This document shows positions 31,542 to 41,848 of a stretch of DNA of 64,000 nucleotides, in pieces. A program made the position numbers and the translations under genes. The DNA is from Prevotella sp. (lineage in GTDB: Bacteria > Bacteroidota > Bacteroidia > Bacteroidales > Bacteroidaceae): positions 1 through 64,000 of the forward strand of contig JAEEQB010000021.1 in the NCBI GenBank assembly GCA_016285075.1, in the 5' to 3' direction. Below the pieces are notes generated by a model. The model ran no database searches. It saw nothing but the letters and a program-made list of their open reading frames with translations, and was not told where the DNA came from. Positions within the stretch are counted from its first letter, which is position 1. Every line of letters starts with the position of its first letter.

Positions 31542-33650
31542 TTACAGATCGTCCTCCATAGCACCGTCACCGTCTACACCATAGACACTCTTGGGAACCA
31601 TCTCGAAGTAGTCGAGCATGAACTCGTTGTTGTTACCCTGCTTACCATCGCTGGCCACGCGGAAACGGATGTAGTGATCCTTGGTGGCATCAATATAGGC
31701 CTGGCAGAGGATACGACGATAGGTACGGTTGTTGCCTATGAAATAGTCCTTTGAAGAGGGAGAGAAGTGGAAGATGGAGCGCGGAGCACGGTAGGCGCCA
31801 AGGTTCCTCAACACTTTCTGCTCCTCGGCCTTCTCCTCGTCACTCATAGCGTCATACTTGGCACAGGTCTCGTCAAACTCGAAGCGGTCGCCGATATACA
31901 GATCGCTGTCCAAATACTTGGTCATGTCAAGAGGAATACCCTGAGGTACACCATCGAAATAAACCTGCATGACACCACGTGTCTCAATGGCACAGAAGCC
32001 AAGACGCAGCTGCCAGTCGCCGCTATATGGCACAGGCGGAATGCGGAAGGTGAAGTCGTAGTCACCAAAGAGGTTCCACTCGTCACCCTGCCACGACCAG
32101 AAACCGATATGCGGACGGCGCAGCACCACATGGGTGTTCACATCGTTGAAGTACACACCATCCAGATAGCCCAACGGGAAGTAGTAGTTACGGCCGTTCT
32201 TTGGTGTTGCAGAGTCGTCAGGCACGCCATTGGGGTCGTCCTGTGTGGGGTCACCCTCATAGCGCAGACCGTTACAGACAATCTCTGGGAACACATTTGA
32301 GAAGTCCATACGGATACGTGCATTCTGCACTTTGTTCTGCACATCGTACGAGAATGCTACGATGTCATCCACATAGAAATAGTGTCCGTTGATAGCATCG
32401 TGTACAGGATCAATTTCCACCGTAGCATCGATACGCTGGCCTTCTATACCGTTGGCACCATTGTAATCCTTGTCAAAGCGGCGGTTGATATAGCGCTCAC
32501 GCAGCTTGCCCTGACCCACATAGGACTTGGTTGTGAGTTGCTCCACCTTCATCATCGTATGAGGCAGCAAGGTCGGATGCCAGTCCACGGGGTTGATAAG
32601 ATTCTCATCAAATCCGAATGCACCTACCACCACGCCAATGCTCACCTCCATGGGGGTAAGGTCAGAAGTACCTGCTACGTACTTGTTCATAATGTGATAC
32701 TGAACAAAGCGACGTAAGGGGTTGACACTGTCTGTCAGGTTCTCGAAGGAATGGCCAGGAGCGCTGACATCCTGCGGATAGACGGGGTCATACAGTTCAC
32801 ATGCTTTATTGTAAAGGGCTCGCAAATCGCCCTTGGCAATACCATATTTAGCCTCTAAAACCGAATCCGGTTCTATGAAGAACGAATAGCCATACTTCTT
32901 GGTGTCAGGCACCCAACCCACTTCACTCCAGGTATGCGACCTGTAGTAGTACTTCTCGTGTGCTTTGGGATCCCAGTCCGGGTCTTCCACCTGCATTACA
33001 TCGTTGATGACACCCGTAGCAACCAATGCACTATAGAAAGTGCTGATCTTCGGGTTGTCACGCAACAGGTCGGTAATATAGCTGTTGGACTTCTCAATCA
33101 CCATGTCAATAGGCTGCATGATACCATTCTCGACAGAGTCATCCTTCTGTTCGAAGGAAATATGAGCCAGACCCTCAAGCACGACCACAGCATTGCTATC
33201 ATTGTCGAAACCTGCAGACGTAGCCAGATAACGTCCAAGGAGGTTGGCAGTAGCCAGACGGTCCTGGGTCATTTCCATCGTAGTATACATATTGGCAACA
33301 ATATGGGTACGAGCAATGGTATCACAGTCAGCATCCGTCAACTGGTCGAGACTGCTTACGCCGCGCTTCTGCAGATATTCCTGCACAGCATCGTTAGTCG
33401 GCACGAAACAAGTATAGTGGCCATAGGTAGCCAGCAGATCCATCAGGCCTGCACGGTTCACAATCTCGGTGAACTGGCTGAACTGGCGACGATTCATCAA
33501 GAAGTCGCTGGCCATCTCGCCTGTAAAGGTGTAGAAGTTCTCTGAGTCGGGCTCATCAGAACAGCTGCTAACCGCAACTCCCGTGAAAGCCATGAGCCCC
33601 ATCAGCCCCAGCACACCTAATTTCTTTATATTATAAAACAACTTTTTCAT
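31542..33650 (-). CDS. Fasciclin (FAS1) domain lipoprotein
   Basis: A 702-residue protein with a lipoprotein signal ending VAVSSC (Cys30). FAS1 domain 1 is at about 50-185 (RRQFSQFTEIVNRAGLMDLLATYGHYTCFVPTNDAVQEYL); a second FAS1-like unit covers about 195-420 and includes NPLRRFVQYHIMNKY. From about 440 the protein is beta-rich, with GDWQLRLGFCAIETRGVMQVYFDGV suggesting a jelly-roll or carbohydrate-binding-like fold. It lies 12 bp after the first SusD gene. It probably sits on the cell surface next to SusCD; the ligand could be protein or glycan. Confidence 0.85.
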   Translation of the reverse strand: MKKLFYNIKKLGVLGLMGLMAFTGVAVSSCSDEPDSENFYTFTGEMASDFLMNRRQFSQFTEIVNRAGLMDLLATYGHYTCFVPTNDAVQEYLQKRGVSSLDQLTDADCDTIARTHIVANMYTTMEMTQDRLATANLLGRYLATSAGFDNDSNAVVVLEGLAHISFEQKDDSVENGIMQPIDMVIEKSNSYITDLLRDNPKISTFYSALVATGVINDVMQVEDPDWDPKAHEKYYYRSHTWSEVGWVPDTKKYGYSFFIEPDSVLEAKYGIAKGDLRALYNKACELYDPVYPQDVSAPGHSFENLTDSVNPLRRFVQYHIMNKYVAGTSDLTPMEVSIGVVVGAFGFDENLINPVDWHPTLLPHTMMKVEQLTTKSYVGQGKLRERYINRRFDKDYNGANGIEGQRIDATVEIDPVHDAINGHYFYVDDIVAFSYDVQNKVQNARIRMDFSNVFPEIVCNGLRYEGDPTQDDPNGVPDDSATPKNGRNYYFPLGYLDGVYFNDVNTHVVLRRPHIGFWSWQGDEWNLFGDYDFTFRIPPVPYSGDWQLRLGFCAIETRGVMQVYFDGVPQGIPLDMTKYLDSDLYIGDRFEFDETCAKYDAMSDEEKAEEQKVLRNLGAYRAPRSIFHFSPSSKDYFIGNNRTYRRILCQAYIDATKDHYIRFRVASDGKQGNNNEFMLDYFEMVPKSVYGVDGDGAMEDDL

Positions 33651-33662
33651 ATCATTTCCTCT

Positions 33663-35444
33663 TTAATAGTTTCTCTGATAGCTCTCATCTTCTCCGCTGC
33701 TGAAGGCAGGATTCTGGACAAGATTCAAGTTCACCTTCAATTCCTCATAGTTGTAAGGCCAATAGATGGCATCCATCTTCACCAGTTTATTGGCAATGAG
33801 CGTACTACCAGTGGTCACTTTGCGCAGAGCGGCTGCTGCCAGTGTCTGGGTACTTCCCTCACGCCTTGAGATACGTACAAGGTCAAACCAGCGTTTGCCC
33901 TCGAACATCAATTCACGCTGGCGTTCCTGATAGACCAAGGTCGTCATGAGGTTCTTCGTCTGATAGTCACCACGAACCAGCGTATCGGTCAATGTGGTCT
34001 CACAGACAGAGCGTTTGTTAACGGCATTGATCAACGAGAAGGCCTGATCAAGAAGCGGTTCATTGTAGTCAAGCGTTGCCTGGTCCACACCCTCGCGCAG
34101 CTTCATTGTCAGTGCCTCAGCCTTCATCAGCATAATGTCCGTCAGACGGTAAATAATCCAGTTGGAACTGTTTTGTCCGCCAGTATAGGCCGTTCCGTAG
34201 GTTACTTTCACATTAGAAGTAGCAGTGGCATCGATGTCCACTGTACGTGTAACGAACTTATTGATGGACTTCTGGTTGGAGTTACAGTTCTCATACATAC
34301 GGGCATCCACCTTCTTGTTCTTGTCGGCAAAGATATTGCGGCTGTTGGACTTTTCGATGTCGTCCAACAGGAAGTCCGACGGAGCCACCAGTCCTATCTT
34401 ATTATCCACATTACCATAGAAGTCGTTGACAGCACCGTTGGCTATCATACTGTTGCCACGCGGATCATCATCAAAAACCAACTGGAAGATGATTTCCTGG
34501 TCGTACTGACGGGAATAGGAGTCAGACCCGAAGAGCATCGAATAAGCCTCACCGTAGTAGTTGGTTCCGCTATTGTCACTGAGCAACGGGAAGCCATTGA
34601 AGCGCTCCTCTGTATTGTTAGTGGAAATCGTACCGCTACGCTGGTTCTCAGTGCGGTTCTCTTCAGCAATGGCCTTCTTCGCATCTATGACCAAGTCGGC
34701 ATAGCGAATGCAGTTATCGTAGTCCTGCTTCCAGAGATACAGTTCGCAGAGCATGGCATGTATGGCATCCTGTGTGATACGACCTGTCTGATAGAGGCGT
34801 TCTGTAATAGGATAGCGCTTTACTGCCATTGACTTCACCCCTTCCAGGCTGACAATGAGCGAGTCAAGCACATCGTCGAACTTCGTAGCCGGAAGATCCA
34901 TCTTCATATCGTCATCCGTAAAGGCGACACTCGAATAGGGCACGTCACGGAAAGCACGGATCAGATAGAAATAGCACAGCGAACGCAGGGCTGTAACCTC
35001 AGCTATGTGTGCACTCAATTCACTCTGCGTGTAAGCAGGATCCTTGGCTGCCACTTCAGGTGCATATTTCAATACAGTGTTACAACGGTTAATGATGCTG
35101 TAGAAATCTTCCCACTTCGTATAGGCGTTCTTGGCATCAATATTCTCCTTGAGCACTTTCTCCAGCTCACCGTCACTATTGATGTTCTGGCCGATACCGA
35201 TATTCTCACTGCGGAACTCGCCCCAGACCATCATACGCTTCACCACATTCGAGCTTTGCAGACCCGAGTAACAGCCGGCAATGATTCCTTCTACGTCGGC
35301 CTTCTCCGTCCAGAACTGTTCCATGATGATTTCGTTCTGGGGTTTAATCTCCAGGAAGTCGGAGCAGGAAATCTGTGTCAGACCTATGAGACCCAAGAGC
35401 CCCAAAAGACCTACTTTCTTTATCTTAAATATTTTCTTTTCCAT
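33663..35444 (-). CDS. SusD/RagB-like nutrient-binding lipoprotein (first pair)
   Basis: A 593-residue lipoprotein. The start at ATG 35444 is preferred over ATGs at 35450 and 35468 because GGAG lies 8 bases upstream and the signal then begins MEKKIFKIKKVGLL and ends TQISC (Cys27). SusD features include the post-cysteine SDFLEIKPQNEI, helical repeats (SAHIAEVTALRSLCYFYLIRAFRDVPY) and the C-terminal YQERQRELMFEGKRWFDLVRISR. It pairs with the SusC at 35458, 13 bp upstream. The ligand is unknown. Confidence 0.92.
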   Translation of the reverse strand: MEKKIFKIKKVGLLGLLGLIGLTQISCSDFLEIKPQNEIIMEQFWTEKADVEGIIAGCYSGLQSSNVVKRMMVWGEFRSENIGIGQNINSDGELEKVLKENIDAKNAYTKWEDFYSIINRCNTVLKYAPEVAAKDPAYTQSELSAHIAEVTALRSLCYFYLIRAFRDVPYSSVAFTDDDMKMDLPATKFDDVLDSLIVSLEGVKSMAVKRYPITERLYQTGRITQDAIHAMLCELYLWKQDYDNCIRYADLVIDAKKAIAEENRTENQRSGTISTNNTEERFNGFPLLSDNSGTNYYGEAYSMLFGSDSYSRQYDQEIIFQLVFDDDPRGNSMIANGAVNDFYGNVDNKIGLVAPSDFLLDDIEKSNSRNIFADKNKKVDARMYENCNSNQKSINKFVTRTVDIDATATSNVKVTYGTAYTGGQNSSNWIIYRLTDIMLMKAEALTMKLREGVDQATLDYNEPLLDQAFSLINAVNKRSVCETTLTDTLVRGDYQTKNLMTTLVYQERQRELMFEGKRWFDLVRISRREGSTQTLAAAALRKVTTGSTLIANKLVKMDAIYWPYNYEELKVNLNLVQNPAFSSGEDESYQRNY

Positions 35445-35457
35445 AATCATATCTCCT

Positions 35458-38400
35458 TTAGAAGTCAACCGTGATACCTAATGTATAAGAACGTGAGCGC
35501 GGGGTCTGTGCACCATCGGTGGCGGGGCCGTAACCACCCTGCGAAATATCCGGGTCGACACCAGAGTACTTGGTCAGCACAAACGGGTTGTTGGCACTGA
35601 GGTAGAGGTTAATTCTGTTCAGACCGATCCACTTCAGGTACTTCTTCTTGATAGAATAGTTGAGCTGGGCATAACCCATACGCAGGTAGGTACCCGACTC
35701 GACGAAGCGGTCGCTCACCAGGGTGTTATAGTTAGACTGGTCGCCGTACATGGCACGAGGAATCGTTGTTACGTCGCCTTCCTTACGCCAGCGGTAGTTC
35801 ACTGCCTGGCTCTGGTTGTCGTTGTTTCTCATTGCCTCTGCGTCCAGACGTGCCAGGTTGATAATCTTGTTGCCTACACGATAGGTGAACTGTGTGTTCA
35901 GACGCCAGTCGCCATAAGAGAAGGTAAAGCCGAAACCACCCGTCAGCTTAGGCAGCGATGAACCGAGGTACACAATATCAAGGGCATTGATCTGTCCGTC
36001 ATGGTTGATATCCTCGTAAATGGCATCACCACCATTGAAGCGGTAGTTACGACCGGAGGTGTCATTCGTATAGTTGAACATCATGCGAACGGGATTTCCC
36101 TGTCCGTCAACAATCAGACTGCCATCGGCATTCATAGCCACAGGAGCCGTATGGCCGGCTGCCAGGAATGCGGCACGCTCTTCATTCGTCATACGGTTGA
36201 AGGTGCTGTAGTTGTATTCATACACACCCTTGTAGCGGAAACCGTAGATAGCACCCAGCGGGTTGTGCAACTGCACACGCTGCAAGGTCTCTTTATTGCT
36301 GTAGCCGTAGTTTGAGTTCAGGTTGCTTAGGATGAACTCATCCATCTCCAGCACCTCATTGCGGTTGTTACCAAAGTTGGCATTCATATCGAAACCAAAC
36401 TTACCGACCTTGATCAGACGGCTGGTGTTGATATGGAACTCCCAACCCGTATTGCGCATCTTACCGGAGTTACGGTAAGGAACGCTGGCAAAACCTGAGT
36501 TAGAAGGAATGCGGTAACTCTGCTGAAGCATGTCAGAGACAGTCTCCTGATAGGCCTCGATAACCAGGTTCAGACGATCGTCAAAGAAACCGAGGTCGAT
36601 ACCTGCATTGTACTTGGTGGTGATCTGCCACTTCAGGTTTGACAGGCGTATGTTCAGAGGCTTCATGGCACTCAGGTCAATATAACGGTCAGTAGATCCG
36701 TACTTGGATGTATACAGGTAGTTCTGAGTTGGCTGGCTACCCACACGACCCCAGCTGGGACGGATAGCAAACATGGAGAGTGTCGGCTTCAGCGGCTCCA
36801 TCCACGGCTCATCACTGATGATCCACTTCAAAGAGACAGAGGGGAAGTAGCCCCAACGGTTGTTCGGTCCGAATTTTGTCGTACCGTCAACACGCACCGT
36901 AGCATCTGCAATGTAACGTCCTTTATAGGCATAGTGTCCAGAGAAGGTGTAGTACATTGAACGCCACTGGTTGTAAGAAGAGCCGAGGCCGGTAATCTGT
37001 CCGCCTCCATAAGTGGTGGTAATACCAGAGGGAGCGCCCTGCTTGTTCTCATTCTGACCTGTGCTGGAACCGCTGGTCAGCTCAAAGCGTCCCAAGAGCA
37101 TAGCAGCGTGATCCTTGTTCTTAAAGGCAGGAATCAACGTCAGCTGCTGCTTGGTGTTGAACGATACGCTCTTTGACGAGCTGTTGCTGGTATCGTTCAC
37201 GCCCGAATTCCACGACACTGTCTTCAGTTCCTGCGGATAATACTTGTCAGTATAGTCATTGAAGATGTTCATATAGACAGAACCACGCCAGTTCAACTGC
37301 CAATGGTCATCGTCCATACCTAAGAGCTGATACTGGATGATCAACTCAGGCGACATGTCGTAGGTGGTCTGCTTGTTCTTAGCCAGATTGGCCACTGCAA
37401 CAGGGTTGGAATACTTCTTCTGGTCGTTGTTGAACTTCGAGCTACCGCTCTGGAGCATGGTATAGTAAGAGTCGGTGTCCTCACCCGTTATCGGATCCTG
37501 CTCGTAGATGCTCATGTTCGGCATCTTCTTCAGGGCGTTGCCAAGCAGCGACTCGTAGTTACGGTCGTTCTTGGTATAGGTCAGTGCGAAGTTGGTACTT
37601 ACACGGATACGCTCAGACACATTGTAGTCCAGTGCCACACGGGTAGACATACGCTGCAGTTTCTGCTTGATCATCGTACCCGTCTCATGGTCGAAACCTG
37701 CACCGATACGGAACGTGGCCTTCTCACCACCACCGCTTACCGTCACATAATGGTTCTGACGGAGACCCCACTGTGTGACAGCATCACGCCAGTCTGTATT
37801 GTTGTTGTACTGCTCGTACTCAGAGAACGACGGGTCGTAGTTCAGTTCAGGGATATCGGCTTCGGCATCACTCTGCTCAGGATTGAAATAGCTCTCCTTC
37901 AGCAGCATGGTGTAGTCGTCACCGTTCAGCATGCTGTATCCCTTGGGCTGGTAGGTACCCGTAAGTTTCAACGAGTAGGTTAGTTTAGGTGCACCACGCG
38001 AACCGCGCTTGGTGGTCAGCTCAATAACACCATTACCACCCTGCGAACCATAGATGGCGGCAGAGGCAGCATCCTTCAGCACGCGGATTTCAGCAATATC
38101 CTCAGGGTTGATGTTCAGCAACTCAGCGAACTTCTCATTGTTAGCAGAAGCCATATCGAAGTTGTCGAGGTTCACCTCACGTACGTTACCGTCCACCACA
38201 ATCAGCGGGTTCGAGTCAGTCAGGGTGTTCAGAGAACCAGCACCACGCAGACGCATGGTAGAACCGGAACCCAGGTCACCAGAGTTACCGATAATATCCA
38301 GACCGGCGATACGGCCCTGCAGAGCCTCATCCACCGAGGTGATGGCCAGTCCTTCGAACTCCTTCATCGAGATACTCTGTGTAGCACTCGACACCTCACG

Positions 38401-38775
38401 CTGCGGGATAGGCAGACCGCTACCGGTCACACGGCGCTTCGACTTGATGGTCACCTCCTTCAGCGTGGTAGCCGATGTCAATTTGATCTTATAGGTCGTA
38501 CGATCAATGGGCAGTGTCTGAGTCTTCAGACCCACATAGCTGAATCGGATCTTGTCCTTCGTGTTCTTCACCTTCATGGTGAAGTTACCGTTCAGGTCGG
38601 TCAACGCGGAGTTGATGATACGTCCCGTACCGTCTATTTCACAGACAGTGGCTCCCATCAGCGGGCCCATGTCGTCGCTCAACGTACCGTGGACCGACGT
38701 GATTGTCTGTGCGCGGAGACCTATTGTGGCCACCAGCGCCAGCATCAATATAATGGATTTCAGTATTCTTTGCAT
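35458..38775 (-). CDS. SusC/RagA-like TonB-dependent outer-membrane transporter (first pair)
   Basis: A 1105-residue protein with signal peptide (ending GLRAQ, about 23), CPD domain (VHGTLSDDMGPLMGATVCEIDGTG), a linker reading TLKEVTIKSKRRV in place of a classic TonB-box context, and a plug (GRIAGLDIIGNSGDLGSGSTMRLRG; EDIAEIRVLKDAASAAIYGSQGGNGVIEL). A full beta-barrel follows, ending ITVDF. It moves the SusD-captured ligand across the outer membrane using TonB energy. It follows the first FAS1 gene by only 3 bp. The barrel differs strongly from the second SusC of the operon, suggesting a different ligand rather than a recent duplication. Confidence 0.94.
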   Translation of the reverse strand: MQRILKSIILMLALVATIGLRAQTITSVHGTLSDDMGPLMGATVCEIDGTGRIINSALTDLNGNFTMKVKNTKDKIRFSYVGLKTQTLPIDRTTYKIKLTSATTLKEVTIKSKRRVTGSGLPIPQREVSSATQSISMKEFEGLAITSVDEALQGRIAGLDIIGNSGDLGSGSTMRLRGAGSLNTLTDSNPLIVVDGNVREVNLDNFDMASANNEKFAELLNINPEDIAEIRVLKDAASAAIYGSQGGNGVIELTTKRGSRGAPKLTYSLKLTGTYQPKGYSMLNGDDYTMLLKESYFNPEQSDAEADIPELNYDPSFSEYEQYNNNTDWRDAVTQWGLRQNHYVTVSGGGEKATFRIGAGFDHETGTMIKQKLQRMSTRVALDYNVSERIRVSTNFALTYTKNDRNYESLLGNALKKMPNMSIYEQDPITGEDTDSYYTMLQSGSSKFNNDQKKYSNPVAVANLAKNKQTTYDMSPELIIQYQLLGMDDDHWQLNWRGSVYMNIFNDYTDKYYPQELKTVSWNSGVNDTSNSSSKSVSFNTKQQLTLIPAFKNKDHAAMLLGRFELTSGSSTGQNENKQGAPSGITTTYGGGQITGLGSSYNQWRSMYYTFSGHYAYKGRYIADATVRVDGTTKFGPNNRWGYFPSVSLKWIISDEPWMEPLKPTLSMFAIRPSWGRVGSQPTQNYLYTSKYGSTDRYIDLSAMKPLNIRLSNLKWQITTKYNAGIDLGFFDDRLNLVIEAYQETVSDMLQQSYRIPSNSGFASVPYRNSGKMRNTGWEFHINTSRLIKVGKFGFDMNANFGNNRNEVLEMDEFILSNLNSNYGYSNKETLQRVQLHNPLGAIYGFRYKGVYEYNYSTFNRMTNEERAAFLAAGHTAPVAMNADGSLIVDGQGNPVRMMFNYTNDTSGRNYRFNGGDAIYEDINHDGQINALDIVYLGSSLPKLTGGFGFTFSYGDWRLNTQFTYRVGNKIINLARLDAEAMRNNDNQSQAVNYRWRKEGDVTTIPRAMYGDQSNYNTLVSDRFVESGTYLRMGYAQLNYSIKKKYLKWIGLNRINLYLSANNPFVLTKYSGVDPDISQGGYGPATDGAQTPRSRSYTLGITVDF

Positions 38776-38778
38776 AGC

Positions 38779-41442
38779 TTACTTCCTCCTTATTTTACTG
38801 ATTAATGTTCTCCAGGGAGTCAGGTTCTCAAAAAGCAGTGGACCGTCAATCAGGTGTACCACAGCATCGGATGCCATGAAGGTAGTCTGGCTGTTGCCGG
38901 AACCATCAAACCAGTACTCGCGGCATATCAGGTTGTACAAGCCTTCCTGCTTGACCACATGACGGGTCTGGCCCACAACGTCCTTCAAAGTGATCTCACC
39001 ACCTGCAAAATTCACATCGATGGGATAGAATCGTCCCGTCTCCAGGTTACGTCTCATCGACTCGTAGGCGTTCACATAGCTACCATCCTCAGGAGCCATG
39101 TTCACTGCTACAGAGTGGTCCTGGACGTGATAGCGGAGGAAGCTGACAATGATGTCCTTCAGCACACCTCTCACACTGTCGGCCAGGGCCTCAGAGCCCC
39201 ACACATCGTCAGTCTGTGCCTCATAGTCTTCCCACGTGGGCAGCAGTCCGTCGTTAATGAGCTGGCGGATACTCTCGTTCGTGGGTACGTAGACGGTATA
39301 GTTATAGTTGTCCAACAGACGCAGGTTCTTGCTACCCTGGTTGGTCAGACCGGCATTATACTTGTTGCTCAGTTTCGTGCCCAACAAGTCAGCACCGTCA
39401 TGATCGAGCAGATTCAGGAACTCCTGGAACTCCTCATGCTGCTGCAGTGTCAGGTAAACGGTATTCTGTGCACCTAAAGGCATATAGGGCTTATAGGTCT
39501 GGCCTTCACCATCGACGAGCTTCTGACCGTTCAGCTGGTAGGACTCACCATTCTCCTTGAGATAGATCTCATTATTGTTGACAGGGAGCTGAAGGTTTCC
39601 GTGCTCCGACTGCCATCCACCAATGAAGGCCAGGCGGCCGTCAGGAGCATGAGTCACACGCAGCAGGGTTCCACCCTTTGACTTATAGTACTCATGTCCA
39701 TCGCGCACATCGCCCACAATAATCAGCTGATCCATAAGTCGGGTCAGACGGTCGTTGACCACCTTGCGGTCTACCTGAGCCTGTACGCGTGCACCTCTGG
39801 TGATATTGCCTTCTGCATCAATCGTACACTGATAGCGACGGGCCTGCACACGCTCTGCAGCACTCTTGGTACCATCATAGTAGAACTCCAGGATAGAGGG
39901 AGACTCCAATCCTGTCAAACGGTCGATAGTTCCATAGGTTGCAGGGTCGATATACCACAGCATGGCGTCGTTCGTCGGCAGCAGCAGGCTGTAGTGCGAG
40001 TCCATAGAAAGCAGGTAAGGCAGGAAGTTCAACTGGTCAATGGCCCAGTAGATCACATTCATGGTCGAAGCATGAGCCAATGCAGGATAGGCAACTGAAG
40101 CATACTCAGCGGGTGTAAACACCTTGTTGGTCATGTAGACCACGCCGTTACATCCCATGAAGCAGGAGTCGACATCGGCAGGTGTAATACCCAGTTCCTC
40201 CTTGGCATCGTTGAGCACCTGATTGAACTTCGAGGGGAATGCCTCGGTAAAGGTAGGCAGCATATTGACCCTGATGAGCTTCGAGAGTGTAGCATCAGGA
40301 ATACTGTCCCATGATCCGTACTCCGTCTGTAGGTCCTTGCCACCGTGGTCCCACCAGTATTCCAGTGCCTCGTTCGTCGGAACAATCATCACGCCAGCAT
40401 CATAGTGCAGGTCATACTGCATGGTGTTGGCATACATATAGTGGTTCCAACCCGGATCGAACTTCAGCAGGGCCTTGACGGTATTGCCATTGGGATCCAC
40501 CTCGTTCTTGTCGCCGTTAACGGAACGGTCGCTGAAATAACGTAGGGTGAAGACAGAGTCCTCATTGTTATACAGACGGTTGTACTCACGGGTACCGGCA
40601 GCATCATAGTAAGGTGCCGAGTAACGGTCGAGCAGGTGTGACCAAAGCGACATGTTGGGGTGCTGGCGGATAATCTCGGCCATATTGGGTGATGATTCTA
40701 TCACACCGTTCACTTTCTGTATGTATCCGTTCTTACAGGTAATGTCACGCTCCACCACCTTCTTTCCGTTCACCCAAGCCTCTTTGACGTTATTGGCTTG
40801 ATGGTTGGTCAGGATAGCCAGGTCTTCGTCAGTCAGTTTGTTGAAAGAAGAGAACGCAGGCAGGAAGTGGATCATCGGCGCAGCCGTAGCATCCTTGAAG
40901 ATGGGGATGCTCTTTCCACTATCCTTGAAGCGTTTCCACGCAGCAGTGTTGGGCATCTTGTCAGGACTCAGGATTTCCACGGAGTCATAGATGCTCACAG
41001 CCGTCTCACGGCGCATACACTTGCCTTCCATGGGCGGATTTCCGCTCACGTTCGACAACAGTTCAATGAGGTAGGCATTGTTGATCATCGAGTTGTTCAA
41101 CAGCAGTTTCTTCTGTGAATTCGACAGCTGTCCGTAACTACTCACACCCCACGAGTTCTGCTTGAACCATTCCTGGAAAGCAGAGTCGTTGGCTGCAAAC
41201 AATGTCTTCGAACCTGTGTGGCTCAGCACCTCGTGCTGGCCCAGGTCGTCAACCAACCGCAGCAATGTTGTGAAATTGCCGTCCTCCTGCAACCGCTCGT
41301 AAATGGAGTTGCCCAGCCATGAAGGCTGACCTTCGAGCAGGGTGTCGTCCTTACAACCCTGCATCGTCCAGGTTCCCAAGAGCAGTCCGCAGGCAGCAAT
41401 CAGCACATTGCGCCGTTGTCTCGCCATTAGTTTTCGTTTCAT
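38779..41442 (-). CDS. Large multi-FAS1 domain lipoprotein, first gene of the operon
   Basis: An 887-residue protein with a lipoprotein signal ending TMQGC (Cys30). Four FAS1-like units are suggested by recurring signatures: ERLQEDGNFTTLLRLVDDLG with LFAANDSAF (about 48-170), SLWSHLLDRY with MIVPTNEALEYW, FLPYLLSMDSHYSLLLPTNDAML, and EEFQEFLNLLDHDG with YTVYVPTNESIRQL (about 690-850). It is transcribed from the promoter near 41492 with a leader of about 45 nt and followed after 3 bp by the first SusC. It is probably the main surface-exposed component; FAS1 proteins bind matrix proteins or each other. A catalytic role is not suggested by any motif. Confidence 0.85.
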   Translation of the reverse strand: MKRKLMARQRRNVLIAACGLLLGTWTMQGCKDDTLLEGQPSWLGNSIYERLQEDGNFTTLLRLVDDLGQHEVLSHTGSKTLFAANDSAFQEWFKQNSWGVSSYGQLSNSQKKLLLNNSMINNAYLIELLSNVSGNPPMEGKCMRRETAVSIYDSVEILSPDKMPNTAAWKRFKDSGKSIPIFKDATAAPMIHFLPAFSSFNKLTDEDLAILTNHQANNVKEAWVNGKKVVERDITCKNGYIQKVNGVIESSPNMAEIIRQHPNMSLWSHLLDRYSAPYYDAAGTREYNRLYNNEDSVFTLRYFSDRSVNGDKNEVDPNGNTVKALLKFDPGWNHYMYANTMQYDLHYDAGVMIVPTNEALEYWWDHGGKDLQTEYGSWDSIPDATLSKLIRVNMLPTFTEAFPSKFNQVLNDAKEELGITPADVDSCFMGCNGVVYMTNKVFTPAEYASVAYPALAHASTMNVIYWAIDQLNFLPYLLSMDSHYSLLLPTNDAMLWYIDPATYGTIDRLTGLESPSILEFYYDGTKSAAERVQARRYQCTIDAEGNITRGARVQAQVDRKVVNDRLTRLMDQLIIVGDVRDGHEYYKSKGGTLLRVTHAPDGRLAFIGGWQSEHGNLQLPVNNNEIYLKENGESYQLNGQKLVDGEGQTYKPYMPLGAQNTVYLTLQQHEEFQEFLNLLDHDGADLLGTKLSNKYNAGLTNQGSKNLRLLDNYNYTVYVPTNESIRQLINDGLLPTWEDYEAQTDDVWGSEALADSVRGVLKDIIVSFLRYHVQDHSVAVNMAPEDGSYVNAYESMRRNLETGRFYPIDVNFAGGEITLKDVVGQTRHVVKQEGLYNLICREYWFDGSGNSQTTFMASDAVVHLIDGPLLFENLTPWRTLISKIRRK

Positions 41443-41848
41443 ACTTTTTAGGTTTTTTATTTATATCAATTACTGTTTTTTATTTTTGCTGCAAAGGTAG
41501 TTCTTTTTCTCGAACCATTTTTTACCCCATGTATCAGACTGTTATTACATTCTTCCATTATCAGGTTCCCTATCCGCGTACCTTATTATATATAATAGCT
41601 AAATCGGATGGCTATTATTGCCCTTGAGCAATAGTAGCTGTCCGCTGAGTGAAGTTTCAGTAGCCTTGCGGGTGACGATAGGTTTTCCAAGCAATAAGTG
41701 TTCTTAATACAAGTGTCAGTCGTAATTGCAAAAAATAATAAGGAACTGGAGAACGGTTTTTTCTACCGTCTCCAGCTCCTTCTTCAGAGGGTCAGATTAA
41801 AATGATTGGCATTCTAACCTTTTCTATTATGATCTTTTTACCTTAGGA
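41443..41848. other. Intergenic region: operon promoter and upstream terminator
   Basis: On the minus strand TACCTTTG at 41499-41492 fits the -7 box for the FAS1/SusCD operon, though no good TTG lies 19-20 bp upstream of it. The rest is AT-rich with no gene. A terminator hairpin of the next upstream gene is at 41740-41782 (separate entry). Confidence 0.6.
41740..41782 (-). terminator. Terminator of the 1293-residue secreted protein gene
   Basis: On the minus strand AAGGAGCTGGAGACGGT pairs with ACCGTTCTCCAGTTCCTT across a short A-rich loop, and TATTATTTTTT follows. It lies about 65 bp after the stop codon at 41849 and separates this gene from the FAS1/SusCD operon. Confidence 0.85.
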
